Assembly (NCBI RefSeq): GCF_008704205.1 | Contig: NZ_VXLC01000004.1 | Location: 930,001-994,000, forward strand | Source of the DNA: Nocardia colli | GTDB lineage: Bacteria > Actinomycetota > Actinomycetes > Mycobacteriales > Mycobacteriaceae | Direction of reading: 5' to 3' | Length of the DNA: 64,000 bases | Made by a program: the position numbers and the translations under genes | Part shown: positions 43,414 through 52,040 of the stretch, piece after piece | Layout of the letters: each line of letters starts with the position of its first letter | Numbering within the stretch: the first letter of the stretch is position 1 | The notes under the pieces: generated by a model | Told to the model about the DNA's origin: nothing | What the model saw: only the letters and a program-made list of their open reading frames with translations | Database searches by the model: none

Positions 43414-44394
43414 TTGTCGTACGAGATCGCCGAGACCACCGTCGACCTGGAGTTGAACTCGGCCGACACGACCGAGATCGATGAGCTGGCGCGCGCACTC
43501 TGTGCGGGTCCGCGGGATCAGGTGGACGATCCCGAATGGGTCGCTCGCGCACGGCGTTCCTGGGATGCGTTGCCGCGTCCGCTGCGTCGCGGCGTGCGCG
43601 AATTCCGGCGGCACTCCGGTGTACGCGGCACGCTGACGATCAAAGGCCTCCCGGTCGACGAGGCGAGGCTGCCCGCGACGCCCTCGACGCCGGATTCGGT
43701 GCAGCGCGTCGCGACCGTTTCCGCGGCCGTGCTCACCATGCTGGCCTGCGGGCTCGGTGATCCCGCCGCGTACCTGGCGGAGAAGTCGGGCGCGCTCGTC
43801 CAGGATGTCGTGCCGGTGCGAGGCAAGGAGACCTTCTCCGGCAACGCCGGTTCGGTGCTGCTCACCTTTCACAACGAGAACGCCTTTCACCAGCACGAAC
43901 CGGACTACGTGCTGCTGCTGTGCCTGCGCGCCGACCACGATCAGGTGGCCGGCCTGCGCACCGCCTGCCTGCGCGAAGTGCTGCCGCTGCTGACCGCCGC
44001 GAGCCGCGAAGCGTTGTTCGCGCCGGAATTCATCACCGCCCCGCCGCCGTCGTTTTCCTCCGACGGCGAGGCCCGTGCGCCGAAACCCCTGCTGTCCGGG
44101 TCGGTCGAAGACCCGGACATCCGAATGGCCACCATCGCCACCACACCGCTGACCGCACGCGCCGAAGCGGCGCTGACCGAATTCGGCCAGGCCTGCAACA
44201 CGGTCGCGCACATCACCAGACTCGCCCCGGGCGACCTGGTCATCGTGGACAATCGGGTCACCGTCCACGGCCGTACGGCGTTCACTCCCCGCTACGACGG
44301 CGCGGACCGCTGGGTGCAACGCACGTTCGCCATCGCCGACCTGCGCCGTTCCCGCGACCACCGACCGGAAGACGGCTACATCATCGCCCGATGA
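43414..44394 (+). CDS. Fe(II)/2-oxoglutarate oxygenase, clavaminate-synthase/TauD type
   Basis: 326 residues. The metal triad is visible: HxE in FHNENAFHQHEPDYV (about residue 150) and the distal His in RVTVHGRTAF, followed by RWVQRTFAIAD, the 2OG-binding Arg region. The arrangement resembles the amino-acid hydroxylases VioC, AsnO and clavaminate synthase, which act on free amino acids. TTG start at 43414 with CAGGAG seven bases before. It lies 50 bases after the putative heme oxygenase and 48 before the methyltransferase, so probably in one operon. Confidence 0.82.
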   Translation: MSYEIAETTVDLELNSADTTEIDELARALCAGPRDQVDDPEWVARARRSWDALPRPLRRGVREFRRHSGVRGTLTIKGLPVDEARLPATPSTPDSVQRVATVSAAVLTMLACGLGDPAAYLAEKSGALVQDVVPVRGKETFSGNAGSVLLTFHNENAFHQHEPDYVLLLCLRADHDQVAGLRTACLREVLPLLTAASREALFAPEFITAPPPSFSSDGEARAPKPLLSGSVEDPDIRMATIATTPLTARAEAALTEFGQACNTVAHITRLAPGDLVIVDNRVTVHGRTAFTPRYDGADRWVQRTFAIADLRRSRDHRPEDGYIIAR

Positions 44395-44442
44395 TCGCCG
44401 GTGAGCAGTGACCCGACGTCCGCACCACCGAGGAGTCGCACG

Positions 44443-45642
44443 ATGGCACAACCCAAGAGCCCGACCGACGACCGCGCGTCCACCCCGGACCCGACGGCGC
44501 CCGACGTGCTCGACCCGGCCCCGGGCAACGGAGACCTGCGCCGGGAGCTGCTGTTGATGAAGGCCTTCCAGAGCCGGATCGCCGGTCCGGTGCTGCGGCG
44601 CTTCGCCGACCCGCAGCAGATCCTGGAAACGGGGATGGGCTTCTGGCCGTCCCGGGTCGTGCTCACGGCGGTCGAGCTGGGCGTGTTCACCGAACTGGCG
44701 GTGCGTCCGCTGTCGCAGCAGGAATTGCTGGACCGGCTGAACTGGCATCCACGCGCCGCGGGCCCATTCCTCAACGCGCTCGTCGACATGAGTCTGCTGC
44801 GGCGCGATCGTGCTGGGCGCTACACGAATTCCCGCCAGGCCGCCCTCTTCTTGGACCGGGCCAAACCCAGCTATATCGGCGGGTTGATGGAGCTGTCCAG
44901 CACTCGCCTCTACGATCTGTGGTCCGGTCTGGGGGATCTGCTGCGCACCGGCAATCCCGGAGCCGAAGAGGAACAGGGCGAGAGCGAATTCTTTTCCACC
45001 CTCTACGGCGATCAGACCGCATTGCGGAAATTCCTGGCCGGCATGACCGGGATCTCGACCGGCGAGGCCATGCTGATCGCCGCGCGCTTTCCGTGGAAGC
45101 GGTTCCGGACGTTCCTGGATGTCGGTGCGGCACAGGGCGCACTGCCGGTGCGGGTCGCGCTCACCCATTCGCACATCAGCGGGGTCAGTTACGACCTGCC
45201 CGCCGTGCAGCCGATCTTCGAGGAATACGTCGAGTCGTTCGGACTCGGTGACCGCATCCGGTTCACCTCCGGCGACATGTTCGCCGGTCCGCTGCCCAGC
45301 GCGGACGTGATCAGCTTCGGCCACGTGCTGCACGGCTACAGCGAGACCGTGCGGCGTGAACTGATCGCCAAGGCCTACGCGGCGGTGCCGCCCGGCGGCG
45401 CACTGCTCGTCTACGACGCCATGACCGATCCCGGGCGCAAGCAGAACCTCATCAGTTCGCTGTCCAGCCTGAACATCATGTTGGAGATGCGTGAGGGTTT
45501 CGAAGCCACGACGACCCAATGCGCGGACTGGTTCCGCGAGGCGGGCTTCGTGAACATCAAGAAGCGGCACCTGATCGGGCCCACATCGATGGTGTACGGG
45601 CGCAAGCCGGGCAGCCTGAGTCGGTCGAACGACGGATACTGA
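44443..45642 (+). CDS. SAM-dependent O-methyltransferase (family 2, dimerisation domain)
   Basis: 399 residues. A winged-helix dimerisation domain (about 55-150: TAVELGVFTELAVRPLSQQEL, SRQAALFLDRAKPSY) is followed by a Rossmann methyltransferase: FLDVGAAQGALPVRVAL (SAM loop), SGVSYDLPAVQPI and LHGYSETVRRELIAKAY. This is the class of plant COMT and bacterial hydroxyneurosporene-type O-methyltransferases, which methylate phenols or other hydroxyls. GAGGAG 8 bases before ATG 44443 decides the start over GTG 44401. It would methylate a hydroxyl made by the preceding oxygenases. Confidence 0.85.
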   Translation: MAQPKSPTDDRASTPDPTAPDVLDPAPGNGDLRRELLLMKAFQSRIAGPVLRRFADPQQILETGMGFWPSRVVLTAVELGVFTELAVRPLSQQELLDRLNWHPRAAGPFLNALVDMSLLRRDRAGRYTNSRQAALFLDRAKPSYIGGLMELSSTRLYDLWSGLGDLLRTGNPGAEEEQGESEFFSTLYGDQTALRKFLAGMTGISTGEAMLIAARFPWKRFRTFLDVGAAQGALPVRVALTHSHISGVSYDLPAVQPIFEEYVESFGLGDRIRFTSGDMFAGPLPSADVISFGHVLHGYSETVRRELIAKAYAAVPPGGALLVYDAMTDPGRKQNLISSLSSLNIMLEMREGFEATTTQCADWFREAGFVNIKKRHLIGPTSMVYGRKPGSLSRSNDGY

Positions 45643-45699
45643 CAAGGGATTTCGGCACCTACCGTTGGCCATACCACGATGGCTGACCCTAGGAACCGC

Positions 45700-46152
45700 A
45701 TGTCCGGACTGATCGCTCCCGCGAAGGTCGGCGTCGTGCTCACCACAGCGGCGCCGATCACCACGGTCGCCGCGGCAGTGCACATGGCCGCCACCAAGAA
45801 CCCGTCGTTCGCCGAGCGCAGGCTCAAGTACTACAAGACGCCGGGGATCGGCGAATTCTGGTCGGTGCGCGCGCTGCATCCCGGCGAGGCGCGCAGGCTC
45901 GTCACCGAGCACGAACCCGCGATGGCGATGCTGGTCGACGCGGGCGGCGGCCTGCATATCCAGACGCTGTTCTACACCGCGGGCAAAGGCACTCTGGTGT
46001 CGTTTCTGGCGATCAATTACGACGTGAACGGCTTTCTCCAGATCGCCAGCGCATTCTGGTGGGCCGACGCGCTGGCCAAGCGGACCGCCGAATTCCTCGC
46101 GGAGTCGGATGTGTCCAGCGAGCTGGAGACAAAGAAAATGCGGAGCCGATAG
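45700..46152 (+). CDS. Hypothetical protein downstream of the oxygenase/methyltransferase set
   Basis: 150 residues. A weak hydrophobic N-terminal segment (APAKVGVVLTTAAPITTVAA) could be a signal or anchor. The rest is a compact soluble domain (EFWSVRALHPGEARRLVTEH, GGGLHIQTLFYTAGKG). No family recognised. The ATG at 45700 has AGGA five bases upstream; ATG 45679 would add seven residues but has no site. It follows the methyltransferase after 57 bases and may belong to the same operon. It ends next to the convergent GntR gene. Confidence 0.65.
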   Translation: MSGLIAPAKVGVVLTTAAPITTVAAAVHMAATKNPSFAERRLKYYKTPGIGEFWSVRALHPGEARRLVTEHEPAMAMLVDAGGGLHIQTLFYTAGKGTLVSFLAINYDVNGFLQIASAFWWADALAKRTAEFLAESDVSSELETKKMRSR

Positions 46153-46155
46153 TTC

Positions 46156-46833
46156 TTACGAGATGTCTTCGTCGGGTGCGTTACCGGCCGCCCAGATGCC
46201 GCGGACATGCCCGATGTGCTTGCGCAGGAATCGCTCCAGCTCCTCGTCGCGCTGCGTCTCGATCAAGTCGATGATCGTGTGGTGCTCCTGCGCCGACTTG
46301 TCCAGCTCGCCGCGCTCGACGAGCGCGGCGAGACCGAACAGGCGGGTTTGGGCGCGCAGGTCGCCGACGATCTGCGACAGCCGCGGGTTGTGGCAGTAGT
46401 CCAGCAGCATCAGGTGGAATTGCCGGTCGGCGTCGACGTATTCGACGAGATCGCCGCGCTTGGCCGCGTCCACGATCTTGTCGGCCTGCGTGCGCAGGCC
46501 CGGGATGTCCGCCGTGGGGATCTCGCCGACGATCGCCCGGACGCTCGGCGGTTCCAGCAGCATCCGGATCTTGGCGATCGAATCGAGGTCGGCGTCGGAG
46601 ATCTCGGTGACCCGGAAACCCTTGTTCGGCACCGACACCACCAGGCCCTGCTTGACCAGATCCAGCATCGCCTCGCGCACCGGGGTGGGGGAGACCCCGA
46701 AGCGCTCCGACAGCCACGGGGCCGAGTAGAGCACTCCGGGTTCGAGCTCACCGGAGATGATCGCGGCTCGCAGCGCGTCGGACACGTGATCGCGCAGCGT
46801 GGGCCGCTTGGGTATATCCAGCCGTTCGATCAT
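46156..46833 (-). CDS. GntR-family (FCD domain) regulator of the hydroxyproline operon
   Basis: 225 residues. N-terminal winged helix (LSERFGVSPTPVREAMLDLV) and C-terminal all-helical FCD domain with metal/ligand residues in VDADRQFHLMLLDYCHNP and EEH-like SAQEHHTIID. FCD-type GntR proteins usually repress catabolic genes and respond to an organic acid or amino acid, here presumably hydroxyproline or a derivative. ATG 46833, GGAG eight bases before. It is the last gene of a minus-strand run that begins at 56104. Confidence 0.88.
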   Translation of the reverse strand: MIERLDIPKRPTLRDHVSDALRAAIISGELEPGVLYSAPWLSERFGVSPTPVREAMLDLVKQGLVVSVPNKGFRVTEISDADLDSIAKIRMLLEPPSVRAIVGEIPTADIPGLRTQADKIVDAAKRGDLVEYVDADRQFHLMLLDYCHNPRLSQIVGDLRAQTRLFGLAALVERGELDKSAQEHHTIIDLIETQRDEELERFLRKHIGHVRGIWAAGNAPDEDIS

Positions 46834-46875
46834 CAATGCGCTCCGGGTTTCTCCTGTGTGCGAGCACCGCTGGTA

Positions 46876-48309
46876 TCAGGTTAGTGAACGGTCGGCATCG
46901 TTCAGCTTCGAGTGCCGGTAGCTGAACGCGACGTATACCGCGAGGCCGATCAGCAGCCAGACCACGAACCGCAGCCAGGTGACCCAGGTAAGGTGGCTGA
47001 TCAGCCAGAGCGAGAAGACGATTCCGATCAGCGGCACCACCGGCACCCACGGGGTGCGGAACGCGCGCTCGACCTCCGGGCGGGTCCGGCGCAGCCGCAT
47101 GACGCCGAGCGCCACCACGATGAACGCCATCAGAATGCCGACATTGGTGAGCTCGGCGGCCTCGCGGATCGGCAGGAAGCCGGCGATCAGCGCGGACACG
47201 ATGCCGACCGGCCAGATCACCCGGGACGGCACCTTGCGGACCGGGCTGGACTTGGCGAAGTAGGCCGGCAGCAGGCCGTCCCTGCTCATCGCGAAGCCGA
47301 CCCTGGTCACGGCGAGCATATTGGCGAACGCCGAGGTGGTGACGCCGACGACGGCGCCGACCGCGATGATCAGGCCGAGCACGCCCATGCCCACCGAGTC
47401 GAACGCGCTGGAGAACGGCGCGGAGACGTTGATGTCGGTGTAGTTGACCATCCCGACGATCACCAGGCAGACCAGCAGATAGACCAGCGACGCGATGCCG
47501 AGGCTGATCATGATCGCCTTCGGCATCAGCCGCTTGCCGTCCTTGGATTCCTCCGCGGCGGCGCTCATCGCGTCGTAGCCGTAGACCGCGAAGAAGGCCA
47601 GGGCCGCACCGGATACCGCGCCGCCGACGCCGAACGGGAAGAACGGCTGATAGTTACCGGCCTTGATGTGGAATGCGCCCGCCACCACCACGATTGCGAC
47701 GATCACCAGCTTCAGCGCGACGAGACCGGTTTGCACCCGGGCGGATTCGCGGGTGCCGCGGGAGAGCAGGAAGGCCAGCAGCAGGCACAGCAGCACCGCG
47801 AACAGGTCGACCTTGTGCCCGGATCCGGTGCCCGGCGCGCCGAGCGCCCAAGTGGGCAGGTCGAATCCGATGTAGTGGGTGATGTAGTTCAGGTACCCGG
47901 ACACCGCGATCGCGACGACCGACACGATGGCCGTGTACTCCAGCAACAGATCCCAGCCGATCATGAAGCCGATGATCTCGCCGAGCGCGACATACGAGTA
48001 GGTGTACGCGGACCCGGCGCGCGGAACCATGCCCGCGAACTCGGCATAGCAGAGCCCCGCCGCGCCGGAGGCGATGATCGCGATGGCGAACGAGACCAGC
48101 ACCGCCGGACCGGCGACCTCGTTGGCCACCACCCCGGCCAGCGAGAACACCCCCGCCCCGACCAGCCCGCCGAGACTCAGCGCGACTAGCTGCCACAGCC
48201 CCATGCTCTTCGTGAAATCGCCGGTGTCGGCGACGATTACCGGCATTCGCCGCATGACCCCGCGCTTGCTGAGCGGTGGACGCGCGGGCCTGGTGACGAC
48301 AGTCTTCAT
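46876..48309 (-). CDS. APC-family amino-acid permease
   Basis: 477 residues, about 12 helices: LSLGGLVGAGVFSLAG in helix 1, then AEFAGMVPRAGSAYTYSYVA and FFAVYGYDAMSAAAEES, classic APC motifs of cation-independent amino-acid transporters. Context (between the GntR regulator and the catabolic genes) points to uptake of hydroxyproline or proline. ATG 48309 starts directly beside the TnpB element's left end and has no visible ribosome site; in-frame ATG 48336 lies inside that end, and an ATG farther downstream is also possible. Confidence 0.82.
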   Translation of the reverse strand: MKTVVTRPARPPLSKRGVMRRMPVIVADTGDFTKSMGLWQLVALSLGGLVGAGVFSLAGVVANEVAGPAVLVSFAIAIIASGAAGLCYAEFAGMVPRAGSAYTYSYVALGEIIGFMIGWDLLLEYTAIVSVVAIAVSGYLNYITHYIGFDLPTWALGAPGTGSGHKVDLFAVLLCLLLAFLLSRGTRESARVQTGLVALKLVIVAIVVVAGAFHIKAGNYQPFFPFGVGGAVSGAALAFFAVYGYDAMSAAAEESKDGKRLMPKAIMISLGIASLVYLLVCLVIVGMVNYTDINVSAPFSSAFDSVGMGVLGLIIAVGAVVGVTTSAFANMLAVTRVGFAMSRDGLLPAYFAKSSPVRKVPSRVIWPVGIVSALIAGFLPIREAAELTNVGILMAFIVVALGVMRLRRTRPEVERAFRTPWVPVVPLIGIVFSLWLISHLTWVTWLRFVVWLLIGLAVYVAFSYRHSKLNDADRSLT

Positions 48310-48323
48310 CAGATTTTCAGCGC

Positions 48324-48357
48324 GGACAGCCCTCATTGATGAGGGGAAGCGCTGTCC
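48324..48357 (+). repeat. Left-end compound hairpin of the TnpB element
   Basis: GGACAGC (48324-48330) pairs with GCTGTCC (48351-48357), enclosing CCCTCAT-TG-ATGAGGG (48330-48345), a near-perfect inner hairpin. Subterminal hairpins of this type are recognised by the Y1 transposase TnpA. Confidence 0.55.
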
Positions 48358-48395
48358 TCCATTCGGTGTCGGTGGTGGCAGTTAGGTTGTGGCGC

Positions 48396-49550
48396 ATGGA
48401 TGAGGTGGTGCGGTACAGCTTTCGTTTGTGGCCGGGCCGTACTGCGGAATCGGCATTGCTGGCCGAGTGGGGTCGGTGCCGGTTTGTCTGGAATGAGGCT
48501 GTCCATCAGCAGAATTCGCGCAAAGCGCCGACGCCCTTTGGCCTGCTGAGCAGGCAGCTCACCGGGGCCCGCGCGCGGAATACGTGGCTGCGGGATGGGT
48601 CTCAGGTCGCTCAACAACAGACGCTGCGGACGTACGTGCAGGCAGTGACGCAGTCGCGCACTGTCAAGGGCCGGGGACTGCCGGTGTTCAAGACCCGCAA
48701 GAGGGCTCGTGTGTCGCTGGAGTACACCAGGCGGGGATTCAGCATCCGAAACGGACGACTGGTTCTGGCAAAGGGAGTGATTGTTCCTGTGGTGTGGTCG
48801 CGAGAGTTGCCCTCGGAACCTACTAGTGTGCGTGTGACCCGGGATTCGGTCGGGCATTGGTACGCGTCGTTTGTCGTGCGCCGTAGCGCCGAACTTCCGG
48901 CCGCCGCCGAAGGCCTTATCGGCGTCGATTGGGGTGTGCGCGTCACGGCCACGACCACTTGCTCGAAGTTCGATCTGCCGTATCGCGGGCATCGGGCACG
49001 CTGCGCGGCCGAGTTGGCTCGGATACAACGCAAGATGGCTCGCCGCCGCAGCAAGCAGGGTCCGCAGTCGCGCGGATACCAACAAGCAGCGCGCCAGGCG
49101 GCCAGGTTGCACATCAAGGCCGCCCGTCAGAGTCAGCATGATGTGCGGACATGGGTGAAAGCCGTTGTCGATCATCATGAGCTGATCGCAGTAGAGGATT
49201 TCAAGCCGAGGTTTCTGGCGAAGTCCACGATGGCGCGCAAGGCCGCTGACGCGGCGATCGGTGCGGCGAAGCGGGAGTTGATCGAGCGTGGTGTGCGGGC
49301 TGGCCGGAGGGTGGTGTTGGTTCAGCCCGCCTATACGAGCATGACGTGTTCGAGTTGCTTCGCGAGAGCCAAGCAGCGACTCGAACTCGGGGAGCGAACC
49401 TTCCGGTGCCAGGGCTGCGGATTTTCGGAGAGCCGGGACCGTAACGCCGCCAGGGTGATTCTGGCTGTGGCAGAGCGCGGCCACATACGTGTTGAGGATG
49501 TCAGACAATCGGATCACCTCCTTCGGGTGGTTGGTTCGGTTGCGGTCTGA
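48396..49550 (+). CDS. tnpB: RNA-guided endonuclease TnpB
   Basis: 384 residues. The split RuvC domain is intact: Asp178 in GLIGVDWGVR, Glu267 in IAVEDFKPR and Asp348 in SRDRNAARV, with a zinc finger in between (CSSC and CQGC). An OrfB N-terminal region and a wedge-like segment precede it. TnpB uses an omega (right-end) RNA with a guide to nick or cut DNA and favours keeping the element in place. ATG 48396; poor ribosome site. A guide-scaffold RNA would be read through the 3' end of the gene into 49550-49590. Confidence 0.88.
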   Translation: MDEVVRYSFRLWPGRTAESALLAEWGRCRFVWNEAVHQQNSRKAPTPFGLLSRQLTGARARNTWLRDGSQVAQQQTLRTYVQAVTQSRTVKGRGLPVFKTRKRARVSLEYTRRGFSIRNGRLVLAKGVIVPVVWSRELPSEPTSVRVTRDSVGHWYASFVVRRSAELPAAAEGLIGVDWGVRVTATTTCSKFDLPYRGHRARCAAELARIQRKMARRRSKQGPQSRGYQQAARQAARLHIKAARQSQHDVRTWVKAVVDHHELIAVEDFKPRFLAKSTMARKAADAAIGAAKRELIERGVRAGRRVVLVQPAYTSMTCSSCFARAKQRLELGERTFRCQGCGFSESRDRNAARVILAVAERGHIRVEDVRQSDHLLRVVGSVAV

Positions 49551-49595
49551 GCGTGAAATCCCCTGCCTTCCATGCAGGAGAAGCGTTAATGACTG
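49551..49595 (+). ncRNA. Putative omega/right-end RNA scaffold and guide junction
   Basis: Downstream of the tnpB stop, CCTGC (49562-49566) and GCAGG (49574-49578) form the terminal hairpin of the right end, followed by AGAAGCGTTAA. By analogy with characterised TnpB systems the omega RNA would end here and the next bases, from about 49590, would be its guide. The 5' end of the RNA lies inside tnpB and was not located. Confidence 0.45.
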
Positions 49596-49617
49596 GCCTT
49601 TCAGGTGGTGGTGCTGG

Positions 49618-50619
49618 TCAGAATCGGAAGCCCTCGGGGAAAGGGTCGGTGGGGTCGAGTAGATAGTTGGCGGTGCCGGTGACCCAGGCGCGGCCGGTGA
49701 TGGCGGGGACGATGGCGGGGCGGTCGCCGACGGTGGCGGTGTCGATGGCGCGGGCGTAGAAGGTGGTGCCGATGAACGAATCGCTTTGCAGGACTTGGTC
49801 GTCGGTGAGGAGGCCGCGGGCGTGCTGGCGGGCGAGCAGGGCGGAGGTGCCGGTGCCGCAGGGGGAGCGGTCGAACCAGCCGGGGTGGGCGACCAAGGCG
49901 TTGCGGGTGTGGGTCGGCTCGGATGCGGGGTCGAGGAACAGGACGTGCTTGCAGCCGGCGATGCGTTCGTCTTCGAGATGGACCGGGCGACGAGACTCGT
50001 TGATGGCCGCCATGATTCGCAGTCCGGCGTCGAGGATGCGGTCCTTGTGCGCGCGTTCGTAGGGCAGGCCGAGCTTGCCGAGGTCGACGATGGCGTAGAA
50101 GTTGCCGCCGTAGGACATGTCGTAACGCACTGTGCCCAGGCCGGATACCTCGACTTCGTTGTCCAGGCTGTCGCAATAGGCGGGTACGTTGCGCAGGGTG
50201 ACCGAATCCGCGTGGCCGTCGGTCACCGCGACCGAGGCGACGACGCGGCCGGCGGGGGTGTCGAGGCGGATGTCGGTGACCGGTTCGGTGACCGGCACCA
50301 TGCCCGCCTCGACCAAGGCGGTCGCGACGCCGATGGTGCCGTGTCCGCACATCGGCAGCAGGCCGCTGACCTCGATGAACAGGACGCCGTAGTGGCCGTC
50401 GCCGGTGGTGGCCGGTTGCAGGATCGCGCCGCTCATCGACGCGTGGCCGCGCGGTTCGTCGACCAGCAGGGTGCGCAAGCCGTCGAGGTGCTCGATGAAG
50501 TGCATGCGCTTGGCGGCCATGGTGTCGCCGGGGACCGTGCCGATCCCGCCGGTGATCACCCGGGTCGGCATGCCTTCGGTGTGGGTGTCGATCGCGGAAA
50601 TGATTCTGTTGCTGCGCAT
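49618..50619 (-). CDS. 4-hydroxyproline 2-epimerase (proline racemase family)
   Basis: 333 residues. Two catalytic cysteines are present: LPMCGHGTIGVAT and SPCGTGTSALLA, the acid/base pair. In the family, Cys in both positions is typical of proline racemase and trans-4-hydroxy-L-proline 2-epimerase, and this operon context (D-hydroxyproline dehydrogenase, deaminase) selects the epimerase: it converts trans-4-hydroxy-L-proline to cis-4-hydroxy-D-proline. GAAGGA precedes the ATG. Overlaps the upstream FAD subunit gene by one base. Confidence 0.88.
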   Translation of the reverse strand: MRSNRIISAIDTHTEGMPTRVITGGIGTVPGDTMAAKRMHFIEHLDGLRTLLVDEPRGHASMSGAILQPATTGDGHYGVLFIEVSGLLPMCGHGTIGVATALVEAGMVPVTEPVTDIRLDTPAGRVVASVAVTDGHADSVTLRNVPAYCDSLDNEVEVSGLGTVRYDMSYGGNFYAIVDLGKLGLPYERAHKDRILDAGLRIMAAINESRRPVHLEDERIAGCKHVLFLDPASEPTHTRNALVAHPGWFDRSPCGTGTSALLARQHARGLLTDDQVLQSDSFIGTTFYARAIDTATVGDRPAIVPAITGRAWVTGTANYLLDPTDPFPEGFRF

Positions 50620-52040
50620 CAGGACTGTCCTTCGTCTAGTTCGGCGAGTTCGCGGAGGCGCACGGGGGCGGCGAGCGGTCGCCAGGCGGGACCGGCCGCG
50701 GCGAGACCTGTTGTGGGAGTTGCGCTGTCGGCGTACGGCCGGTCACGCAATGCCTCGATGTTCGCCGCGCACATTCGGCCCTGGCACGGGCCGAGTCCGG
50801 CGCGGGTGGCGAGTTTGGCGGAGCGGTAGCTCTCGCCCGCGGCGCGGGACCAGGCGGCGGTCAGCTCGCCGCAGGTGGTGCCCTCGCAGCGGCAGATGAC
50901 GGTGTCGGGGCGCGACCAGGTCAGTACGCCGGAGCGGATGGGGTGCGCGGTCGCGAGACGGGTCACGAATTGCTCGGCGGTGCGGTGGCGTGTCCGTAGC
51001 GCGCGATCCGAGGCGGCGCCCGCCGCGGCCAGACCGGCAACGGTTCCCTCGATGACGGAGACCTGAGCGCCGCCGATGCCGGTGATTTCTCCTGCGGCCC
51101 AAACGCATTCGACGCTTGTCTGCTGGTTGCCGTCGACCTGGACGAAGCCGTCCGGGGTCAGCTTCGCGCCGGCGGCGACCGCGAGCTCGTGCTGCGGGGT
51201 GAAGCCATGGGAGACTGCGACCGCGTCTACCGGCACCGTGATATGGCTGCCAGGGATCGGCGTCCAGCTCTCGTCGAGTCGAGCGACGGTGGCTTCTTCC
51301 ACCCGGCCGTCACCTGAGACTGCGACCACTGCGCGCGAGGTGCGGAGCGGAATCCGATGCCGCACACCGCAGGCCAGATATTCGATCAGCTCAGCGGCCT
51401 TGGCCGCACTGTGTCGCAGTTCCCACGGTCGCGCCGCCCACTGCTTGGCGATCCGGCGACCGGGGTTGGCTTCGAGCACAGCCTGCACTCGGGCACCGTT
51501 GTCCGCCAACGATTGTGCGACCGGTAGGAGGAATGGGCCGGTACCAGAAAGCAATACGGACTTGCCGACCAAGAGCCGCTGGGTCTTCGCGAGAGTCTGC
51601 GCGGCACCGGCGGTGTAGACGCCCGGCAGATCCCAACCGGGGAACGGGCACACCCGGTCGTAGGCACCGGTGGCGAGAACCAGTGCGTCACCTTGCACTA
51701 CCCGATGCGCTCGCCGGTCGCCCTCTACACCGATCAGCAAACGTACTGCGGGACAACCACCTTCGAGGTGACGCTCGATCTGATAGACGGACGCCCAGGA
51801 CAGGTATTCGCAACGCGGGTGCTCGATCAGCAGCCGTGCGCGGCGGGCGGCCGCGGCATACCCGTGCCCGATAGCGAGCGGCTGACGGACGCCGTACGCG
51901 GCCGGGATGCGCCGGTTGTACTGACCACCGAGGGCTTCGTTCGAGTCGATCAGGGTCACCGTCGCGCCGTGCCGCAGCGCGGATTCGGCGGCCGCAGTGC
52001 CCGCCGGACCCCCACCGACCACCACTACATGCCGGCTCAT
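50619..52040 (-). CDS. D-hydroxyproline dehydrogenase, FAD/NAD(P)-binding alpha subunit
   Basis: 473 residues. N-terminal FAD-binding VVVVGGGPAGTAAAESALRH, a second nucleotide motif VLLSGTGPFLLPVAQSL, and a C-terminal BFD-like [2Fe-2S] region (VICRCEGTTCGELTAAW and GLGPCQGRMCAANIE). This matches HcnB-like subunits of heteromeric D-amino-acid/hydroxyproline dehydrogenases. It oxidises cis-4-hydroxy-D-proline to 1-pyrroline-4-hydroxy-2-carboxylate with the other subunits. Overlaps the [2Fe-2S] subunit gene by 4 bases. Confidence 0.85.
   Translation of the reverse strand: MSRHVVVVGGGPAGTAAAESALRHGATVTLIDSNEALGGQYNRRIPAAYGVRQPLAIGHGYAAAARRARLLIEHPRCEYLSWASVYQIERHLEGGCPAVRLLIGVEGDRRAHRVVQGDALVLATGAYDRVCPFPGWDLPGVYTAGAAQTLAKTQRLLVGKSVLLSGTGPFLLPVAQSLADNGARVQAVLEANPGRRIAKQWAARPWELRHSAAKAAELIEYLACGVRHRIPLRTSRAVVAVSGDGRVEEATVARLDESWTPIPGSHITVPVDAVAVSHGFTPQHELAVAAGAKLTPDGFVQVDGNQQTSVECVWAAGEITGIGGAQVSVIEGTVAGLAAAGAASDRALRTRHRTAEQFVTRLATAHPIRSGVLTWSRPDTVICRCEGTTCGELTAAWSRAAGESYRSAKLATRAGLGPCQGRMCAANIEALRDRPYADSATPTTGLAAAGPAWRPLAAPVRLRELAELDEGQS

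Larger units (their letters stand above)
48318..49590 (+). mobile_element. IS200/IS605-group element with tnpB only
   Basis: A single accessory gene (tnpB) with no TnpA nearby, framed by left- and right-end hairpins. It interrupts an otherwise uniform minus-strand hydroxyproline operon, in the opposite orientation. Exact ends are estimates: a compound hairpin at 48324-48357 and a CCTGC/GCAGG hairpin at 49562-49578 plus the trailing AGAAGCGTTAA. Without TnpA it is non-autonomous and its movement would depend on another copy. Confidence 0.65.

Noticed and set aside
43324..45957. 877-codon minus-strand open frame across the three-gene cassette
   Set aside because: Composition is that of a shadow frame and the plus strand has three clear enzyme genes with ribosome sites.
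48310..48395. Transposase TnpA beside TnpB
   Set aside because: No Y1 tyrosine transposase frame (HUH motif) is present on either strand near the element.
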